This document shows, piece after piece, positions 32,747 to 43,482 of a stretch of DNA of 64,000 bases. The translations under genes and the position numbers were made by a program. Location of the stretch: NCBI RefSeq assembly GCF_907165205.1, contig NC_058191.1:17238501-17302500 (forward strand). Direction: 5' to 3'. Within the stretch, counting starts at the first letter, position 1; each line of letters starts with the position of its first letter. The DNA comes from Coccinella septempunctata. Its lineage: Eukaryota > Arthropoda > Insecta > Coleoptera > Coccinellidae. The notes under the pieces are model-generated. The model saw nothing but the letters and a program-made list of their open reading frames with translations. It was not told the DNA's origin and made no database searches.

Positions 32747-35475
32747 ATGGATGGGGAAAAGTATGTATTCACTGTTATGTTATGTTATTATACATATTAT
32801 TGATTCATTATTAAAACCTCATATTTCAGCGATAAACTGATTTGTCAAATCTGTAAAAAGAAATACTCTAGTGTTTCGGCGAAATATCGCCATTTGCGAG
32901 ATGTTCATAATGAACAACCTATTGCAAAACAGACAGTGCATATAAAATGCCCCATTTGCCCTCAAGAAGAAAAAGTAGCTCTTGAGTCTCATGATATGCT
33001 GATTAATCACTTACAGCAGATTCATTCTCTAAGTATCAAGACATCACTTTTTACTTTTAAGAATGAAGAAGAATTTGAGACTTGGAGAGCACTTGATAAC
33101 AGAAATGTGGATTACGTAAAACGAAGAGATCGTAAAATCAGCGATGGACAGGTGGTATATTATGAATGCAATCGTAGTAATTTTTCAGGTTTGTACCTAT
33201 TTGTTATTCATCATAATATTTACAAGTGAAGTATTATTATTTCACCAGCGATAATGTAATATCATCTATCTGTTCCATTTTTAGGATATACTAGCCAATG
33301 TAGCAAACGCAGCATGAAAACTGGGGGAAGTATCAAAATCTCTGGTTTCTGCCCTTCTAGAATTCGTGTGAAGATATGTAATACAGGTAAATATTGTAAT
33401 ATTTTAGTTGTATTCTCTAGAGCGATATACTGAATATGTTCAAGGGGTGGATGTTAAATTTGTTGAAACACATGTTGGTCATGACGATCTACTGCGATCT
33501 AAACATTTGACAAAGGACCAGCAGGAAATGATTGCTAGTAAATTGGCAGCTGGAGTCACAAAAGAAAGAATTTTGGAAGATGCAAGAACTATAACCGGCA
33601 ATAAGCTAGAAAGAATTAATGTGCTTAAAAGGGCAGATCTTGCTTATATTATAAGAAAATTCAACATAGAGAAGAGGAGACATGATGATGACATGGTTGC
33701 CACCACTTTGAAAGTGAAAGAGTGGAACAGTCAAGGAAAAAATTATGTTTTTTTGTTCAAGCAAATTGGTATGTATATTATTCAAAATTGTGCCTTCATT
33801 CCTATTCTTTCTTTACAAATTGTAAAATTATCAGGAGAAACCTACCCAGGATTGAAGGCAGAAGACTTTGCTCTAGGATTCATGAACGATGATATGGAGA
33901 GAAAGCTCAAACAATTCAAAAGGATAATATGCATCGATGGAACCCATGGCACAAACTCAAGACATTATGATCTGACTATAGTTTTAGTCAAAGATGAGAA
34001 TAAAATCGGTTTCCCGGTGGCTTTCTTATTATCGAATAGACTGGATCAAACCATCCAAAATATTTTTTTTGATGCTTTGAAATCTAAGATTGGAGAGCCA
34101 GTGGACGCAGAATATATTATGACCGATGATGATATAAAATATTATAATGCATGGTGTCAGGTATTGAAGAACATAGCTACATATTGGATTTATGTTACAG
34201 CTATTAAATTTTTAATACATTTTCCAGGCAATGGTAACAGAAAGAAAGCCAAGAAGGCTCCTCTGTACTTGGCATGTTATTAAGAATTGGAATATACAGG
34301 GGAGAAACAAGTTGAAGAATGTGGACAACAAAAAAGAGATGAAAAATAGAATGCGAAAAATTTTGAAGGAGACTGATGTATCAACATTCCACAAGATGAA
34401 AGACGAATATTTCAAGCATTTGGAAGAAGGACAGGAAAATGAGTTTTTGAAATATTTAAAGAAGTGAGTTGTTTTAAATGTGGAAGAGTATAATTGAAGA
34501 TTTTCATAAATGTTTTTCAGTTATTATTTCCAAAGTGAAGAAAGAATCATGATGTGGGCTCACTGCCACAGAGTAAATGTTGGGATTAATACCAACATGG
34601 CTATAGAAAGCCTGAATAAAGTATTGAAGTACAATAAAATGAGGGGAAATCAGAATTTACGGTATTGTTTTGAAGGATGCACCATGAATAATAATCATAT
34701 TCTATAAAATGTATTGTAGGGTAGAGAAATTACTGGACACTTTGGAGGAATTGGTAAATGAAAAGATGTGGAAAAACATTATTGACACGGAAAGACCTTC
34801 TGCCAATCAATACCAGGCCAGAGTTAACCGAGAAGCTCATTCGAAAGCAGAAAATGGACTGACCGATAAAGTAGTATGCTTAGAAACTGGTGAGTTTAGA
34901 GTACCATCGGAATCCGTGAGTAATAAATTTTATATTGTGTCATATAATGAGTTGTGTGATAAGGATTGCACATCTCTATATTGCATTAAGTGCAAAATAT
35001 GCATCCATAGGTTTAGATGTCAATGTGCAGAGTTTACTATAAAAGCTGCCATGTGTAAACATATACATGCAGTTGCTCTGGTCGCAGAGAGAAGCGATTC
35101 TGTTTTAGGTGTGAGAACTGTAAATGATGATGATGAGGACAACAACTTATATATATGTCAACCATCAACAAGTAGGGCTGCTTATGAAATGGATGTCCAG
35201 AGTGTCGTAGGTGGATCCAGTCAAATTACAAATGATCCAATAGATTCTACTACAAAAGATGTAAGTCTTTGTGATGATTCATGCATATGGTTCTTCATAG
35301 TTTATTATAGATTGTATTAGAACAAGCTAGAATGCAGCTTGGTTTATTGGATGTGGGTACCCTTCGTAACATTGCAAAAATTATTAGAGACGCTTATAAC
35401 TTGCAATGCAATAATGCTTCTACCAGCAGAAAAAGAAAAATAGAGAAACAGTTGTATTTCCCAAGTAAGAAGTAG
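32747..35475 (+). CDS. MULE transposase, nine exons, no disabling lesion seen
   Basis: My splice model joins exons 32747-32760, 32830-33188, 33285-33386, 33421-33768, 33835-34160, 34228-34463, 34521-34661, 34720-35260 and 35311-35475. All introns are GT-AG, 34 to 96 bases, and the frame stays open for 743 codons. Two C2H2 fingers come first (Cys10/13-His26/31 and Cys45/48-His65/70), then a FLYWCH/WRKY-like Cys-rich region (to ~160) ending in THVGH. The DDE core has Asp309 (CIDGTHG), Asp372 (IMTDDD), the C..H motif CTWHVIKNW, and Glu491 (NMAIESLNK). A SWIM finger follows (Cys609, Cys611, Cys621, His623), with a basic C-terminus (STSRKRKIEK). The protein would cut and paste the surrounding element. 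Exon limits are inferred; the 66-base intron 4 is in frame and could be retained. Confidence 0.88.
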
Positions 35476-35523
35476 TCAAGTTGCACATCATGTTGGTGGA
35501 GTCAAAAGGTTTATTGTCTATGG

Positions 35524-35529
35524 AATAAA
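35524..35529 (+). terminator. Candidate poly-A signal of the MULE transposase gene
   Basis: AATAAA lies 48 bases after the stop codon. Confidence 0.55.
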
Positions 35530-37080
35530 TGTATGTTTTCTAATGTATTGGGGCTTGGTATGATGTGTAAATGTAGCTTATTTTGATTATTCCAGATCAA
35601 TATGAAGAAGACTCTTTGCCTTTTCAGTTTCTTTTGAAATACTGCATGTCATTTACTCAAATCTACTAACTAACAGGTGATATAATGGAAGGTTGTAAGG
35701 TTATCGACAAATAAAGCATGTTTTTTAACACCAAATAAAAGTACGATTCAAGGTAGTGGTAATAAAAAAAATTTCAATAAGGAAGTATTTTTTCTATAAT
35801 TTATAGAAGCTTGATGTACATTTGAATTTTATTTTTTGAGTATTCTAGATCTAAATGAGATAATTAAATAATGTTAGAAGAGGAAAATTGGAATTGAAAG
35901 AGTCCTTATGTATTTTTCTATTGCAACATGTTGGTATAAGGATGGTTTTAAGGCCATACTTGAAAGAGGTTGGTCAATTTTTAATTGATTTGACACATAA
36001 TTAATTTTCAATCTTGTACAGCTTTCTATTTCAGACTTTGAATTTCAACCACCTCGGAGAAGACTCTAATTTCCCTTTATGGAAGAATCAAGATAAGATG
36101 TCCTTCAGTATTGAATATCTCCTGTTAATTTCGTTTGGTTTTTTTTTGTAAACACGGGGAGGCAGGGTTTTTTCTTCTGAGGTTTTTCCCTGAGCTCTTG
36201 TATCATACGCAGAATTGTATGGTTCCCCGTTGCACTAACCTCAGCTAAATATTAACATGAATAAAGAAGCATGTTAATCAAAGCAAGACTTTTTTTTCCT
36301 TTACTCCTTAGAATGAAACTGATTTAAGTTTTTCCAAATCATAATACAAAATATAAGTATGTTCTGTACTAATCAGAGAGAGATGATCAAATCTTAGCTA
36401 AATACTAACATAACAATAATGAAGCACATTTATCAATAGCGAGACATTTTTTCTTTTACTCCTCAGTAGGAAATTAATTTCAGATTTTTTGAGCCTTTCC
36501 AATTATAATACAAAGTGACTTACTGTCGGTATGTACGAATCATAATTTTTTAGAGATGATCAAATGAAATATACAAAAAAAGACAATATTATTTGTGGCA
36601 TTATTTTCACTGCTTCACAAATAATGGATCATGCTTATTCGTAACTCGCTATCGAATTGCTGTAATTAAAATTTCTTAATTTTCACTTCAGAGTTTTTGA
36701 ATTGTACTCGAACTGTATGTAATTTGCGAAAAGTTGAACTCGTAATCGTAATGCCCAAATGAATTACTACAATATTTCTGCTTGTTTTTTATTACAAAAT
36801 TGATGACAAATCTATATATTCTAACTTTAAATTCATTTGATAATCCGCGAGTCTTCGAAAATTTAGAACAAAATATATGCACACGAACAAACAACACGCA
36901 AACATCTTTGCTCTCCACAAAAGTAATTAAATTTAGGCCTTAAAATAACACGCAAATATGAGAAAGAATAGCACATTCCACCTGCTACAATCAAAACATT
37001 TTTGTTTTGATCATGTCGTTGTCACTCTGTCACTATCGGAATACAGGTTATGTTGTTTATGGTGCCCTTTGGATTTCCTA
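35530..37080 (+). other. MULE 3' non-coding region
   Basis: About 1.5 kb of AT-rich sequence with no convincing reading frame; the longest frames are under 80 codons and lack recognisable motifs. Two loosely similar stretches (TCAGCTAAATATTAACATGA near 36241 and CTTAGCTAAATACTAACAT near 36394) suggest a degenerate internal duplication of about 150 bases. Confidence 0.5.
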
Positions 37081-37107
37081 CACGTCGACGACCTAATCGT
37101 CGACGTG
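37081..37107. other. Perfect 11-bp hairpin near MULE right end
   Basis: CACGTCGACGA and its exact reverse complement TCGTCGACGTG are separated by five bases (CCTAA). It lies about 80 bases inside the right terminal repeat. No match to it is present at the left end. Confidence 0.85.
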
Positions 37108-37129
37108 GGGAGGAAATTAGTGGTATACA

Positions 37130-37185
37130 GTGCTGTTTCCTGATTGGTCGAGAAATTTCGTACCAGGGAGGAATTAGTGTATGCT
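37130..37185 (-). repeat. MULE right terminal inverted repeat
   Basis: Read inward (minus strand) it starts AGCATACACTAATTCCTCCC and includes GACCAATCAGGAAACAGCAC, pairing with 32199-32248. Confidence 0.85.
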
Positions 37186-37543
37186 ACGCAACACACCCTG
37201 GAAAGGACCCCCACACGGCCGCACCTGGAACAGAACTTCGTCCTTTCCCCTCGGCAGTCCTCCCTCTGGTGGCCTTCATTGCCACACCGCCAGCAACTGT
37301 GGGGGCCTAACCCCAGGTAGAACTGAAGTCCACAGGTCCCCACGGTCCTTTCGAACTGAAATTCAACATGTGCATCTCAATTCGAAAACTGTGTACATAC
37401 ACCAGTGGCGGGCGTGGTTGCCTGTCGCACTTGAGACTCGGAGGCTGAAAATGACATTGTTTGACCTTAACACTTTGGATTTCTTCAAATAGTGGGACCA
37501 ATATTAGCCAAGTTGACGGAAATTTTACGGGCGAATGGTTGGT
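37186..37543 (-). repeat. Composite unit U7, remainder (right of MULE)
   Basis: It starts with the duplicated target ACGCAACAC (37186-37194), then the 5' half of the Gag-like block (both knuckles, to 37343), then an H1 fragment from 37402, cut off at about 37543 after TGGTTGGTA. Together with 32023-32198 it makes one unit. Confidence 0.88.
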
Positions 37544-37690
37544 ATATTGAGATGCATGCGAAAACTATGTGCAGTTTCAAGATTTGGTTCGAATTGATCC
37601 AATAGTTCCTTAGGAATTGAAATGATATTTTGACGAATCGACTACTACTCCGGTTAGCGCATCCACCATTTCGGTTGGTGCAATAAAAGA
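37544..37690 (-). repeat. Short satellite and composite tail between U7 and U8
   Basis: Less than one monomer plus the tail with GACTACTACTCCGG; a shortened form of the usual inter-unit stretch. Confidence 0.75.
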
Positions 37691-38531
37691 TATTTTTCGG
37701 AACGGTATCATTTTAATAATCGGTAATTTTTTTTTCGGTAATTCTAATCCATTTTCACCTTCTACTTCGGTAGGGGCGGCAACGATGTGGGCGGCGACGG
37801 TTCTGACGGTGTTGGCGGTACGGCGGGCCTCAGTCGGAGGTCCGGCAGTATGGCTTCTGTCCTGCTCCCTGGAGTTGCGGTCGGTCCTGAGGCAGTTCTG
37901 GCGGTCATTGGTCACCTATCTCTAACGCAACACACCCTGGAAAGGACCCCCACACGGCCGCACCTGGAACAGAACTTCGTCCTTTCCCCTCGGCAGTCCT
38001 CCCTGTGGTGGCCTTCATTGCCACACCGCCAGCAACTGACGGGGCCTAACCCCAGGTAGAACTGAAGTGCACAGGTCCCCACGGTCCTTTCGAACTGAAA
38101 TTCAACATGTGCATCTCAATTCGAAAACTGTGTACATACACCAGTGGCGGGCGTGGTTGCCTGTCGCATTTGAGACTCGGAGGCTGAAAATGACATTGTT
38201 TGACCTTAACACTTTGGATTTCTTCAAATAGTGGGACCGACATTAGCCAAGTTGACAGAAATTTTACGGGCGAATGGTTGGTAAATTATTGCTAAGGACT
38301 TGAAATTGAAAGTTTCCTGCGCAATCTCGAGGATTTTAAAGTTTTTTATTTGTACTAATTATTGGGTTCATCATTGCATCGTATTTCGGACGAATGCGAT
38401 ATGGAAAATAGGCCGATATGTCATTTTTGACGGACCGAAACGATTCTTCCCAGACTTGCCGAAGTCGCTCTTGTCAAGGTTCATGGATATTCTTGTCATA
38501 AGTTATTATTCCGAAAGTTGAGTCTCCTTGA
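37691..38531 (-). repeat. Composite unit U8
   Basis: The Gag-like block is at about 37762-38082; its minus-strand frame is interrupted near 37915 (ATGACCAATG for the usual GGGACCAG), though both knuckles remain readable. The H1 fragment is 38140-38531 (ATG near 38190). The hAT-like element at 38532 interrupts its far end; the sequence resumes at 39601. Confidence 0.85.
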
Positions 38532-39600
38532 CAGTGGCGGCTCGTGGTCATGAGAGCTGAGGAGGCTAATAGTTTTCGAGGAGTGTTGGAACAAACTCTT
38601 ATCAGTCAATAAAGTATACTTCTTCAACATAATGAAAAGTTGTCAGTGCTAAGATTTTGAATGCAAGAGGATGCTATATGCTCCTTTTACTTGTTATGCC
38701 TTTCGATAGATCGCGGTAAATTTTTCAATTCTGAAAACATCGTTTTGAACCATGATATTCTGTTTGATGAGAAAATAGTAAATATAGCCAGCAAAATAAT
38801 TTTTCCCGTTTGATCGATCCAGTTAACCAATCACATTTATCGTACCAAACAACACTGAAACTTCTATTCTGACGATTTTCGGTAGACTTTAGTGTAATTA
38901 AATTTGGTGGAGGTCTTGTAAAGGTTTTAACAACGTGTACAGTTAATTCTCAATATTCAATTCCATTTTATTTTTTGATCCGTATCAGTACTTACCCCTA
39001 ACGCCCTAACAAAACAACCTATCTTAACAAGAATATATCACAAATTTCCCGAAGTTCCAGTTCTCCACGAAGTCGTTACATTCAAATTGAAAATTGAAAT
39101 CATAACAACTACCGCCGGACAACGCACCTACCGTCGGAGATCAAGCGAATATAGTCGAAGACGGCACGAAAGAATCAATGGAGAACAGGGGAGCTGTGCC
39201 TCCTCTGGTACATTTAACGGGCGAATATGGTACAGTAAGTCAGCTGAATTCTTGTTCGGCTAGTATGTGAGTCCAGAGAACGTATGCGTGAGTTACACTA
39301 TCAACGGAGGCAGCAGGCCCAACAGCCTCCGTCAGTCCGTCCGAATAGGCAGTACTAGGAAATATTCATTCGACGCGGCGGACGCGTACGCAGCCGGTGG
39401 ATTGTATGATTGTTATGCTGGATTTTTATGAGCGGAGGACCGAAAAATAAACTAATTTTTATCTGAATATCTAGTTCAGGTGTTCGGAAAATTTATATAG
39501 AAATTACTTTCTGAAAATCAGGACAGAAGTGAATGTATTTTAGCTCTAAGCTTTATGAGGAGGCTTAGCCTCCCTTGACTCCTCTGACGAGCCGCCCTTG
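38532..39600. mobile_element. hAT-like non-autonomous element, 1,069 bp
   Basis: Bounded by 8-bp direct repeats CTCCTTGA (38524-38531 and 39601-39608), the duplication size of hAT elements. The ends are inverted repeats: CAGTGGCGGCTCGT at the left, CAAGGGCGGCTCGT read inward from the right, with GAGGAGGCTAA-like words just inside. No transposase reading frame is present, so it depends on an enzyme from elsewhere. Confidence 0.88.
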
Positions 39601-40019
39601 CTCCTTGATCGAACAATTCATGATAAATAGAACTTAATCTTTTATTCATTGACCATCAAAATTCGATCCGAATCTCGAAACTCTACACAATTTTTGAACT
39701 GAGATATACGTATTGAGTTTCATTCAGTTCGATAATTCAGATAGGAATTAAGATTTCTGTGGTCAATTCGGCAAAGTGTGAAATCAATTTCCCATAAACT
39801 GTTGGATCAATTCGAGCCAAATTTTGAAACTATACATAGTTTTCGAATTGAGTTGCATATTGAGATGCATGCGAAAACTATGTGCAGTTTCAAGATTTGG
39901 TTCGAATTGATCCAATAGTTCCTAAGGAATTGAAATGATATTTTGACGAATCGACTACTACTCCGCTTAGCGCATCCACCATTTCGGTGGTGCAATAAAA
40001 GATATTTTTCGGAACGGTA
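39601..40019 (-). repeat. Satellite between hAT-like element and U9
   Basis: It resumes the H1 upstream/satellite sequence interrupted at 38531 and runs through about two monomers into a composite tail in minus orientation. Confidence 0.8.
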
Positions 40020-40520
40020 TCATTTTAATAATCGGTAATTTTTTTTTCGGTAATTCTAATCCATTTTCACCTTCTACTTCGGTAGGGGCGGCAACGATGT
40101 GGGCGGCGACGGTTCTGACGGTGTTGGCGGTACGGCGGGCCTCAGGCGGAGGTCCGGCAGTATGGCCTCTGTCCTGCTCCCTGGAGTTGCGGTCGGTCCT
40201 GAGGCAGTTCTGGCGGTCCCTGGTCCTCTATCTCTAACGCAACACACCCTGGAAAGGACCCCCACACGGCCGCACCTGGAACAGAACTTCGTCCTTTCCC
40301 CTCGGCAGTCCTCCCTGTGGTGGCCTTCATTGCCACACCGCCAGCAGCAACTGTGGGGGCCAAACCCCAGGTAGAACTGAAGTCCACAGGTCCCCACGGT
40401 CCTTTCGAACTGAAATTCAACATGTGCATCTCAATTCGAAAACTGTCTACATACACCAGTGGCGGGCGTGGTTGCCTGTCGCACTTGAGACTCGGAGGCT
40501 GAAAATGACATTGTTTGACC
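40020..40520 (-). repeat. Composite unit U9, truncated by LINE tail
   Basis: The Gag-like block 40074-40397 has one extra codon before the first knuckle (SCCWRCGN). The H1 fragment ends at GGTCAAACAATG (minus strand), joined directly to a LINE-B-type poly-A tail. The 14810-15308 unit ends at the same base against a LINE-A tail. Confidence 0.85.
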
Positions 40521-40788
40521 TTTTTTTTTTTTTTTTGGTGTAGCAGGGGGAAAATCTGCAAACAGACACACCCTCTGCTGAGGGGGCACAGTATGGGGAT
40601 TCTCACTCTCTGAGCTCGAGACCCACTAAAAACCCTTAACTGCTTCTTCATAGGTTCCGGGCATTTTGCCTATTAACCAGTTGACTCTTATGGTTTCTGG
40701 ACTCTCACAAGATCATAGTCGTGTTGGTAGTTGTATGCTGCCTAAAGCTTTTATAGGTTAAGCTCTTCTTTGGTTACATTTAAATCCT

Positions 40789-43482
40789 TAACTGATCTCT
40801 AGGTCTTCGGTGGTAGGTTCTTGACCTTCTAGCTTCTTCCGTTGGATCGTAGTCGACTAATCTTCGTAGTTCCTCATTTGGATGTTGTTTGGCTTTGTCG
40901 AATATCCTTTCCGCCTTTCTCTTCATAAATTCTGTAACTGGTTCTCATTCCAAGTCCTTGTAGATTTGTTTGTTCCTAACAAACCAGGGTACGTCCATCG
41001 CCATTCTAAGGAGTTTATTCTCAGTGGCCTGTATTCTCTTGATGTGGGTCTTGGCTGCGAAGCCCCATGCCGCCGATCCATATGTGAGTTGTGGTTGCAC
41101 AATAGTTTTAATCATCGTCAACTTGATGTTCTTGATGACTTCTTCTGCCTATGAGTGGATAAAGTTTACTCATTGCGGCTTTTGTTTTATCAACTGCACA
41201 TTTGATGTGGTTTTTCCATGTAAGTCCTCTGTCAAGCGTCACTCCTAGGTATGTTGCTTCATTTTTCCATTCAACCTCTTCTCCATCAACTTCAAGGTTT
41301 CTTCCATCCTCAATCTTCTCTTTTGTAGTAATATTGATTGAGTCTTTCTTCCATTGATTTGTATTTTACATTTGATGCACCATTTGAGTAATTCATCTAT
41401 GGCTTCCTGCAGTCTCCGGTGTATGATCTCTGGGCGTCGATGTCTGAACGCTATTCCTGTGTCATCTGCGTACAAGGTGAGCATATTTCTAGCATTCTTC
41501 GGGATATCATAGACGTATATTACGTAAAGCAGAGGTCCAAGTACCGATCCTTGAGGCACTCCCGCTTCCAATTGTCTGGTTTGAGAGGTTGCTCCATCTA
41601 TTTTCACATAAAAGTTTCTATTCCTCAGATAGTTCCTTATAATCTTGCATAGCTTGGTCGAATATCCTGCTTTTTTCATCTTGTAGATTAGGCCTTCGTG
41701 CCATACTCTATCAAAAGCTCTCTCGATATCCATCAGAACCAATCCTGTGGCCTGTTTGGTCTGCATTCCTTCGGTGACGTATTCTATGAGCCGTAGTAAT
41801 TGGAGTTCAGTCGAATGTTCTCGTCGAAATCCAAATTGTTCGGGTGGAATTATCTTCAACATTTCTGTTTCCTCATTCAGCCTTTCAGCGAAAACCCTCT
41901 CGACAATTTTTCCTAGTGCTGATAGTAGGCTGATTGGTCTATAATTTTGAGGAAATTTCCGTTCCTTTCCAGGCTTGTTGAAAACTATCATTTCTGCAGT
42001 TTTCCATCTCTTTGGGTAGTATTCGGTCCTCATCACTCCGTTTGTTATATTCGTCAAGGCTGCTATTTCTTTTCTAGGCAATTTCTTCAACATATAATTC
42101 GTTATCCTATCTTCTCCCGGCGCTTTTCTGTTTTTCAATTTCATTATGATCTCTTTGATTTCTGTTGGTGAAGCCGGTTTTGGAATGATTTCGGTTTCCG
42201 GTGGTTCCATCATCAGTTCTTCGTTTGCCTCCACTTCTTCTTCTAGATCTTCATTGTCATCATCATTTCTGTAATTTATTCTGGCTTCTCTCTCAATTGA
42301 GTCGGCCAGTGCTTCGGCTTTCTCAAGTCTCGTATATACAATTCCGTTTGCTCCATGCAGTGGAGGTATAACTGTCTGTTCTCGTCGTAAGCGTTTTTGC
42401 ATTTTCCAAGCCGAGTGATCTATTGTATTCAGTTCCCTTAATCTCTGGTGCCATCTGTTATTACGCAGTTCTGTTAAAGCATTTTTCAATATCTGGCTAA
42501 GCTTATTCAGTTTCTTCTTGTCTTCTTCTCTTTTTGTTGTTCTGTAGATTTTTCTGAGTCTTCTGTTCTTTTTTATAAGTTCCTTTATATCCCTTGGCGT
42601 ATCTCCGTGTGAATGTTTCGGAATTGGTTTCCTTATTCTCTTGGTGCTTTCTTCATAGGCTTCTTTTATTTGATTTTCCAATTTTTCAACTGCTTCATCT
42701 AATTCATCCCGGGTGTTTATTTGGGGAATTTCCGTGATTTTCTCCTGAAGTAAATTCTTATATTTCTCCCTGTCTGTGCGATCCTTGGTTTGTGTCTCTT
42801 CTTCGTTTCTTGGGCCATGTCCCACTATGAATTCTATGGGATTGTGGTCTGAAGTTCCGTCTTCTATTGTATCAATGCTGATTTCTTCAGTGATGTCTTT
42901 CATCACGACAATGTCCAGTACATCGGGTAGTCCATTTACTCTTGGTATGTAGGTCGGTATATCAGGTCCTATTACAACTGCATTAAGTTTTTCAGCATAA
43001 ATCTTCAGTCTTCTCCCGTTGATATTTTCCACTCTACTATTCCATTCCTGCGATTTGCAGTTAAGATCACCAATTATGATTTTAGGGTGTCTTCCTTCTA
43101 GTAGCATTTTTAGATCATCTTCCAGCATGTCCTTATCCGGTGATTTATAAGTTGAAATAATCTTCACTTGTCCTCGATTAGTATTCATAATAATCGATAT
43201 TGCTTCTACTTCTTGTCCATTGAATATTTGGTCGAAATGGTGATCCATATTCCTTCTACCCAGTATAGCAACGCCACCTGTGCTGTTAGGTCTATCATTT
43301 CTGTAGATATCGTAATTGGGAAATGCTATTCGAACGTTGGGGTTAAGTCTCGTTTCTTGGAGAGCTATGACATCCGGTCTCTTCTCTTCAATCAGTTCTA
43401 CGAATTCTGATCTGCGGGCTCTCAATCCTTCGACGTTCCAAGAGACGATTATGAGATTGTTCTTTATCGTCGTGTCAGCCAT
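40789..43482 (-). pseudogene. LINE-B-type ORF2 of the recombinant, frameshifted near its end
   Basis: The ATG 43480-43482 overlaps the gag stop (TAATG). Frame 41245-43482 (745 codons) contains the whole endonuclease (IVSWNVEGL, ALQETR, GDLNCKSQEWNSR, SDHNPIEF) and the reverse transcriptase core (RPISLLSALGK, GVPQGSVLGPLLY, YADD). The frame is lost just after YADD and a following basic stretch (RRLRMEETLK), where a base is missing near 41300 relative to LINE-B at 2940. The remaining ~150 codons down to 40789 are in other frames, with a further loss near 41133. Confidence 0.88.

Larger units (their letters stand above)
32199..37185 (+). mobile_element. Autonomous Mutator-like (MULE) DNA transposon, complete
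   Basis: 4,987 bp with 9-bp target-site duplications and terminal inverted repeats: the left end AGCATACACTAATTTCTCCC is matched by the right end read inward, AGCATACACTAATTCCTCCC. Similarity continues with gaps to CAATCAGGAAACAGCAC, about 50 bases in. Inside are a 58-bp tandem repeat, a nine-exon transposase gene (32747-35475) and 1.7 kb of AT-rich sequence. The target is a composite unit, so the insertion is younger than that unit. Confidence 0.93.

Noticed and set aside
35530..37080. Second gene in the MULE
   Set aside because: Only short frames (up to 76 codons) without motifs, AT-rich, no splice-linked continuation that I could build.
40142..40651. 169-codon minus-strand frame
   Set aside because: It runs from LINE 3' UTR through the poly-A tail into an H1 fragment and the Gag-like block in a different frame; a chance read-through of a junction.
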